Source: Planctomycetales bacterium 4484_123
Lineage (GTDB): Bacteria > Planctomycetota > Phycisphaerae > SM23-33
Direction: 5' to 3'
Length of the DNA: 9,938 bases
Assembly (NCBI GenBank): GCA_002049885.1
Contig: MVCS01000023.1
Coordinates: forward strand, 1-9,938
Positions 7,101-9,938 of the stretch are shown here, one piece after another. The translations under genes were made by a program, and so were the position numbers. Position 1 is the stretch's first letter, and every line of letters starts with the position of its first letter. The notes beneath the pieces were generated by a model. The model saw only the letters and a list, made by a program, of their open reading frames with translations. It was not told the origin of the DNA and made no database searches.

Positions 7101-9172
7101 CGGTCTGGCAGGGCCCTCCCATGGACGGCCAGGTCGGCCAATACTGCCTCTCCGGTGGAGGTGATTCCGGCCCCGGCCTTGGGGCGCCGCACGGTGGCCC
7201 GCAGATTCGTAATAGTGCCGGCCACCCGTCCGCCCAGCCTTGACCTTGCGGCCGGGATCCGCTCGCTGAGGTAGCCGAGATCGACCCGGCGGACGTCCGC
7301 GGTGGCCTGGAAGCCCCCGGTGGCCACGTCGTAGTGACCCCGGCCGGCGGCGTCTAGGGCCGGGTCGAAGCGGACTTGGCCCCTGGTCACGGTCACTCGC
7401 CGGACCTCCTGCTCGTGGATGTCGAGGTGACCGCCGCCGATCATCATCGCCCGGGGCGCTTGGAAACTCCTGCTGCCGAGCTGAACATCGACGGCGGTAC
7501 AGTCGGCTCGGAGGTCGAAGTCCACCCGGGCATCGGTGGGTCGGCTCAGGGTCAGGCTGCCGCTGAGTTCCCCGCCCAGCTTCAGGTCGCCCAGGTCGAG
7601 TATCTCGCCCACTTGGGCGTGCACCCGGCCGAGGTCGGCGCTGAAGGTCGCGTGCGTGGACCGGGGCGTCCCGGATGCCTCCAGGCGGGCGAAGTCGGCC
7701 CGAAGCAAGGCCTGACGGACGATCAGTCCCTTGCCCGGCTTCAGCAGCAGATCGAAGTCGGCCCGGGCGGGCTGGAGGGTTATGGTCCTGCCCGCTCGTC
7801 TGGCCGTCAGTCCCGTGACGCCGATGCCACCCCGGGCTGAGGGCCGGGCCCCACCGGTTATCGAGACGTTGTCTATCCGCAGCGCCCCGCCGGTGAGCTG
7901 CACGTCCCGGCGCAGTCTCAACAGGGTCGGGGCGGCCTCGGCCAGGGCGGCCAGGTCAACCCGGCCGGACGCGGAAAGGCTGAATTCCGGCAGAGTCAGC
8001 GCCTGGCCGGTCATCAGCGCCGAGGCCAACTCCTCCAGCTCGGGCCTTTTCGGACGGGGCGAATATCTCAACCGCCCCCTGGCTCGCAGCAGGCCCGGCC
8101 TGCCCGTCAGTGTCACCTCCCCCGACGCGGTCCGCTCACGCACGGTGAGTTTGCCGGTCGCGGCCAGGTCCAGCGGTTTGACGGCGGCTTGGGCCGAGTG
8201 CGGGGCCGCGAACTGCCGGAGCCTCGTTTGGAACTCGGCGGTGAGCTGCCCGCCCTCGTACTCTGCCTGGACCTCCAGCTCGGCCTTGCCCCGGACGAAC
8301 CGCTGGCCCAGCAGCGTCGCCAGCGGTGCCAGGTCGGCAAGCCCGTCGGTCCGGACCTCGGCGGTGCCGGAGGCCGCCTTGAGGTCCACCTGCCCGCCCC
8401 GAACCAGGTTGTGGAGCTCGAATTCCCCCATCACCTCCGCCCCGTCGGGCAGTGTGGTGACGAGGTGGCCGGTGATGCGATTGAGCGTGGCCACTTTCAC
8501 TTGGCCGTTGATGTCGGTGAGCTCCAGCTCGGTGCCGTCGGCCCGGACGAGACGGACGGAGCCCGCCCGGACGACGACCTTGCCCCTGGCTTGGGCCAGC
8601 GTCCTGGGGGCGGTTTCGGCTTGGCGTTTCTGGTCTCGGCCTGCCGGGCTCTGGGGCCGTCGGGCGGTGGGCCGGGCCTGCCAGGAGGCCACCTGCTGGG
8701 GACGTGGCCCCGGCGGGCTGGTCTTGCGTGGCTGGGCCTTGGCTTGTCCGGCCGGCAGATACAGCGTGGCACACGGCGATTCCAGGCGGAGGTGTTCAAA
8801 GTCCTCTCGGTTCCAGATCGCGTGCCAGAGGCCCGGTCGGTACTGGAGCCGTTTGACGGTCAGGACGGTCCTACCTTGCGGGTCGAGCAGCGTGAGCCCC
8901 TCTGCCCGGCACGGTGAGAGCCAGGCCAGTGACAGGGCGTTGATTTGGAGCCGGCCGTCCAGGTAGGGACTGATGGTCGCCATCAGTAGCCGGGTCCCGG
9001 CCGGCGTGGACAGCAGGTAGGGGGCCAGCCAGGCGAGACCTGTCAGGATGAGCAGCGCCGCCCCGATCCACAACGGCCAGCGCCGGCGCCTGCGGCGGTG
9101 CTTGGCTTGCCCACCGGCCGGGGTGTCCCTGGTCGTGCCGGCTCGCCTCGCGTGGCCCTTCTGGCCGCTCAT
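4190..9172 (-). CDS. Large AsmA/TamB-like envelope protein (1660 aa), putative intermembrane lipid-transport bridge
   Basis: The N-terminus is short and very basic (six Arg at 26-31), followed by one membrane segment (about 32-54), which leaves the rest in the periplasm. The remainder alternates short beta-like stretches and Gly/Asp turns, as in AsmA, YhdP and TamB. A Pro/Gln/Arg-rich linker covers about 141-197. Three tandem repeats of about 195 residues cover about 621-1211, with a degenerate partial copy before (about 511-620) and a half copy after (about 1249-1290). The C-terminal AsmA-like domain (about 1370-1600) has LLLSRLNPLFAKVNVARLDG and the family-like EGEHVGIPIRGTRQRPRLEL, followed by a Pro/Thr-rich tail. 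E. coli relatives support phospholipid movement to the outer membrane; the same role here is inferred. I chose the ATG at 9172 because GGAAGGGGAG stands 8 bases before it and the basic-plus-membrane anchor follows. The open frame continues to 9844, but antisense through tsaB. It is probably in an operon with the yihY-like gene and divergent from tsaB. Confidence 0.9.
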   Translation of the reverse strand: MSGQKGHARRAGTTRDTPAGGQAKHRRRRRRWPLWIGAALLILTGLAWLAPYLLSTPAGTRLLMATISPYLDGRLQINALSLAWLSPCRAEGLTLLDPQGRTVLTVKRLQYRPGLWHAIWNREDFEHLRLESPCATLYLPAGQAKAQPRKTSPPGPRPQQVASWQARPTARRPQSPAGRDQKRQAETAPRTLAQARGKVVVRAGSVRLVRADGTELELTDINGQVKVATLNRITGHLVTTLPDGAEVMGEFELHNLVRGGQVDLKAASGTAEVRTDGLADLAPLATLLGQRFVRGKAELEVQAEYEGGQLTAEFQTRLRQFAAPHSAQAAVKPLDLAATGKLTVRERTASGEVTLTGRPGLLRARGRLRYSPRPKRPELEELASALMTGQALTLPEFSLSASGRVDLAALAEAAPTLLRLRRDVQLTGGALRIDNVSITGGARPSARGGIGVTGLTARRAGRTITLQPARADFDLLLKPGKGLIVRQALLRADFARLEASGTPRSTHATFSADLGRVHAQVGEILDLGDLKLGGELSGSLTLSRPTDARVDFDLRADCTAVDVQLGSRSFQAPRAMMIGGGHLDIHEQEVRRVTVTRGQVRFDPALDAAGRGHYDVATGGFQATADVRRVDLGYLSERIPAARSRLGGRVAGTITNLRATVRRPKAGAGITSTGEAVLADLAVHGRALPDRKINLSWSDLRLNVEKHLGAGKVRVKGVLLDIAASVRASDDGAARSLTATLEADLAGCLATIRPWLGEAGPKPPKLAGRAYLRGSCRTRAGQTDFEATALIQDRSRAVLVARGKGIHHAHNRALKAEVELEKADLAHLGLSVPLPGLRSRAVISGFLSAKTRLSRAAGGGAITATGAASGRQLAVDGKPLGDGQAEVRWDDVRLVPTKSELSARSLRLTSAMANANLNDVRLRWGKAPSAEATVELSADLAKCSLALAPLLETNRPPSPEGLLALKGKLSSAAGKVHFQAGARITATDAGRRPGGMLFQATGNGWLAPKGKAFSAVLDLKRVELAYAARQVQALVSERLEGWEGTARAEARLARTDVRGPIVTTGQVTITNLRIDGRRVSGKDVALAWTDLRFWPAARRLTATSASLDSTPAALTARAVRCSFGERFDAAGRIELRADIAGCLAVAGPIAKWKAPPPVAGRLAFSGEARSAGRTITCRGTGAVNDLRYGTGRKAFRESRVDFAIAADIDARSEAIALRRVQVGSGLLTATAAGTVRQFRTWRECYLRGHYQADWRQIMALLHSRRPGLAGKVDFEGRSAGDFQLAGRMHDAKANPPWRGLKGSATVTWRGARLLGIVLGPAELSPSLADGKLTLPVAVITARQAGQPAPYRRGPTTQPGRDQVPAEGKVRLGGVVDFTAADPTLHIERLEALEEVPLSVEVGELLLSRLNPLFAKVNVARLDGRASLVLYRPARQLIPAAGVWIDRFALPLSKAIKHRGTGAGELTLSTVTLQPRGLGGALLRRLLELGGIDPARRQPMRVTGAKFFIAKGRIWYKDRDFTIHFGEEFDLQFSGSVGFDETLDLTVWVPVRSALLKRMKVHGPVATYARYLEGEHVGIPIRGTRQRPRLELRAVDVRPLVRKAAAAIVADQLRRRFQGRPRRPGPASRPATAPAPTTRPAEQLIDDLLELLRGAGRQRER
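5540..7312 (-). repeat. Three tandem ~195-residue protein repeats inside the AsmA-like gene
   Basis: The units are about 6734-7312, 6137-6733 and 5540-6136. Each starts with a strand ending R-V-D/E-L (DVRRVDLGY, ELEKADLAH, DLKRVELAY). Each then has a [V/I]-x-G-[R/K] turn leading to a W-[S/D/T]-D-[L/V]-R motif (Trp697, Trp889, Trp1088) and an A-D-[L/I]-A-[G/K]-C motif (Cys748, Cys943, Cys1142). A Pro-rich link leads into G-R-x-x-x-x-G or a variant. The Trp spacing is 192 and 199 residues, the Cys spacing 195 and 199, and Trp to Cys is 51, 54 and 54. I aligned these by eye. The units are diverged at DNA level, so the duplication looks old. Confidence 0.75.
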
Positions 9173-9180
9173 GAGTAGTT

Positions 9181-9190
9181 CTCCCCTTCC
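9181..9190 (-). promoter_or_regulatory. Strong ribosome binding site of the AsmA-like gene
   Basis: GGAAGGGGAG on the minus strand lies 8 bases before the ATG at 9172. It is the best Shine-Dalgarno in the window. It fixes the start of the AsmA-like gene and excludes the long in-frame extension across tsaB. Confidence 0.8.
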
Positions 9191-9222
9191 GGCATGGTTG
9201 CGTGCCTCAGCCGGTCCACCCC

Positions 9223-9228
9223 ATTGTA
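9223..9228 (-). promoter_or_regulatory. Putative -10 element for the asmA-like/yihY-like transcript
   Basis: TACAAT on the minus strand (five of six bases of the TATAAT consensus) sits in an otherwise GC-rich gap. A start about 7 bases downstream would leave a leader of roughly 44 bases that includes the strong ribosome binding site. The -35 is poor: with an 18-base spacer it reads CTGGCC (9247-9252), which lies inside the 14-base palindrome. Confidence 0.4.
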
Positions 9229-9246
9229 CTTTGGCGAGCGCGCAGG

Positions 9247-9260
9247 GGCCAGGCCTGGCC
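9247..9260. promoter_or_regulatory. Perfect 14-base palindrome in the divergent intergenic region
   Basis: GGCCAGGCCTGGCC equals its own reverse complement. It covers the -35 position of the putative asmA-like promoter and lies 35 bases upstream of the tsaB -35. That position suits an operator for a dimeric regulator, but a GC-rich palindrome of this length can also occur by chance. An 8-base direct repeat, GCCGGCTC, follows at 9258-9265 and 9284-9291. Confidence 0.3.
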
Positions 9261-9295
9261 GGCTCGGTGGCGCCGGGCGCGTCGCCGGCTCTCGC

Positions 9296-9325
9296 TTGGC
9301 GTGCGGTGCCTGGGGCGAATACAAT
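9296..9325 (+). promoter_or_regulatory. Sigma70-type promoter of tsaB
   Basis: TTGGCG (9296-9301, four of six of TTGACA) and TACAAT (9320-9325, five of six of TATAAT) are separated by 18 bases. Transcription would be expected to start near 9331-9333, only a few bases before the ATG at 9335. That would make the mRNA leaderless or nearly so, and no Shine-Dalgarno is visible before that ATG. Confidence 0.55.
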
Positions 9326-9334
9326 CCTGCGGCC

Positions 9335-9938
9335 ATGGAGGAGCCGATTTCGATTGCCATTGAGACCTCCTCGCAGCGGGGCGGTGTGGCACTGGGCGCG
9401 GGGGACGGACTGGTCGAGCCGGTGGCGTTCCGCGCGGACCGCCGGCACGCTGTGCAGGTCGTCGCCCGACTGGAGGAGCTGCTGCGCCGTCACGGACTGC
9501 GGGCAGCGGACCTGGCGGAGGTGTACGTCTCGATTGGGCCGGGCAGCTTCACCGGCCTGCGTGTGGGGATCACCGTTGCCCGGGTGCTGGCGCAGTTCGT
9601 GCCGGCCCTGCGCTGCGTGGCCGTACCCACGGCGCAGGCGGTGGCTGAGAACGCCGCAGGGCTGGATTTCGAGAATCTGGGCGTCGTTATGGACGCGGGT
9701 GAGGGGCAGGTGTACGTGGTCCTTTTCAGGCCTACGGCCGATGGGCTCGCCCCGGTCGGGCCGGGGCGGGTGATTCGCCCGCAACGATTCGTCGAGCAGG
9801 TCCCCCGTCCAGTCCTGCTCATCGGGGAAGGTCTGGGCTACCATCGCATCGAGGGTGGGGGGATTCTGGTCGGGGAGGAGTCTCTCTGGTTGCCGAGGGC
9901 CGAGGGCCTCTGGCGAGTTGGCCGGCGGATGGCTGCCG
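9335..9938 (+). CDS. tsaB: TsaB (YeaZ), t6A tRNA-modification partner protein, 3' end outside the window
   Basis: The frame is open from the ATG at 9335 to the window edge (201 codons; the family is usually about 220-240 residues, so most of the gene is here). The ASKHA-fold N-terminus is ISIAIETSSQRGGVAL. The family hallmark SIGPGSFTGLRVGITVARVL follows at about residues 66-85, with VVMDAGEGQVYVVLF at about 117-131, where TsaB proteins usually have a D-A-x-x-x-x-V/E-Y pattern. TsaB is a catalytically inactive paralogue of TsaD. With TsaD and TsaE it transfers threonylcarbamoyl, made by TsaC, to adenosine 37 of ANN-decoding tRNAs in the cytoplasm. The ATG is chosen because the first beta strand follows within four residues. 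It is divergent from the AsmA-like gene, with 162 bases between the starts. Confidence 0.95.
   Translation, partial: MEEPISIAIETSSQRGGVALGAGDGLVEPVAFRADRRHAVQVVARLEELLRRHGLRAADLAEVYVSIGPGSFTGLRVGITVARVLAQFVPALRCVAVPTAQAVAENAAGLDFENLGVVMDAGEGQVYVVLFRPTADGLAPVGPGRVIRPQRFVEQVPRPVLLIGEGLGYHRIEGGGILVGEESLWLPRAEGLWRVGRRMAA

Noticed and set aside
7731..8966. 411-codon plus-strand open frame opposite the AsmA-like gene
   Set aside because: It is Ser/Arg/Ala-rich antisense composition with no recognisable motif. It exists because stop codons are rare at this GC content.
9173..9844. In-frame extension of the AsmA-like frame by 224 codons upstream of 9172
   Set aside because: It runs antisense through tsaB, which has unmistakable family motifs, and its translation has no protein-like features. 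A strong ribosome binding site and a basic-plus-membrane anchor mark the ATG at 9172.
1..9938. Defence system, phage, transposon or CRISPR content
   Set aside because: No transposase, integrase, terminal inverted repeats, spaced direct repeats or nuclease/toxin motifs were found, and composition is even across the window.

Overview
The window is GC-rich bacterial DNA (roughly two-thirds G+C by eye) with six protein-coding loci. It carries no RNA gene, mobile element or CRISPR array that I can see. The secreted-hydrolase style genes, the very large AsmA-like envelope protein and the strong G/C third-position bias suggest a diderm from the Planctomycetota (Phycisphaerae-like). That placement rests on family resemblance and composition only.

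Layout: (1) 2-487 (+) is the C-terminal end of an unrecognised protein cut by the window edge. (2) 524-1814 (-) is a secreted alpha/beta-hydrolase-like gene, convergent with (1). Its reading is broken by two apparent single-base losses, and it has no serine in the expected nucleophile elbow, so I call it a pseudogene or a mis-sequenced gene. (3) 1922-2599 (-) is a NarL/FixJ-type response regulator with no kinase beside it. (4) 2768-4150 (-) is a YihY/BrkB-family inner-membrane protein with a C-terminal winged-helix-like domain. (5) 4190-9172 (-) is a 1660-residue AsmA/TamB-like protein with one N-terminal membrane anchor and a long periplasmic region that includes three tandem repeats of about 195 residues. 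(6) 9335-9938 (+) is tsaB, needed for the t6A tRNA modification, and runs off the right edge.

How they may work together: the AsmA-like gene and the yihY-like gene are co-directional and 39 bases apart, so they are probably co-transcribed. AsmA-like proteins in diderms are thought to form hydrophobic grooves that carry lipid across the periplasm. A multi-pass YihY protein encoded next door is a plausible inner-membrane partner, which makes this pair the most interesting system in the window. The response regulator follows after a 168-base gap containing an A/T-rich patch and may be transcribed separately. The 162-base region between the divergent asmA-like and tsaB genes holds a TACAAT -10 element on each strand and a perfect 14-base palindrome. 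The tsaB promoter lies so close to its ATG that the message may be leaderless.
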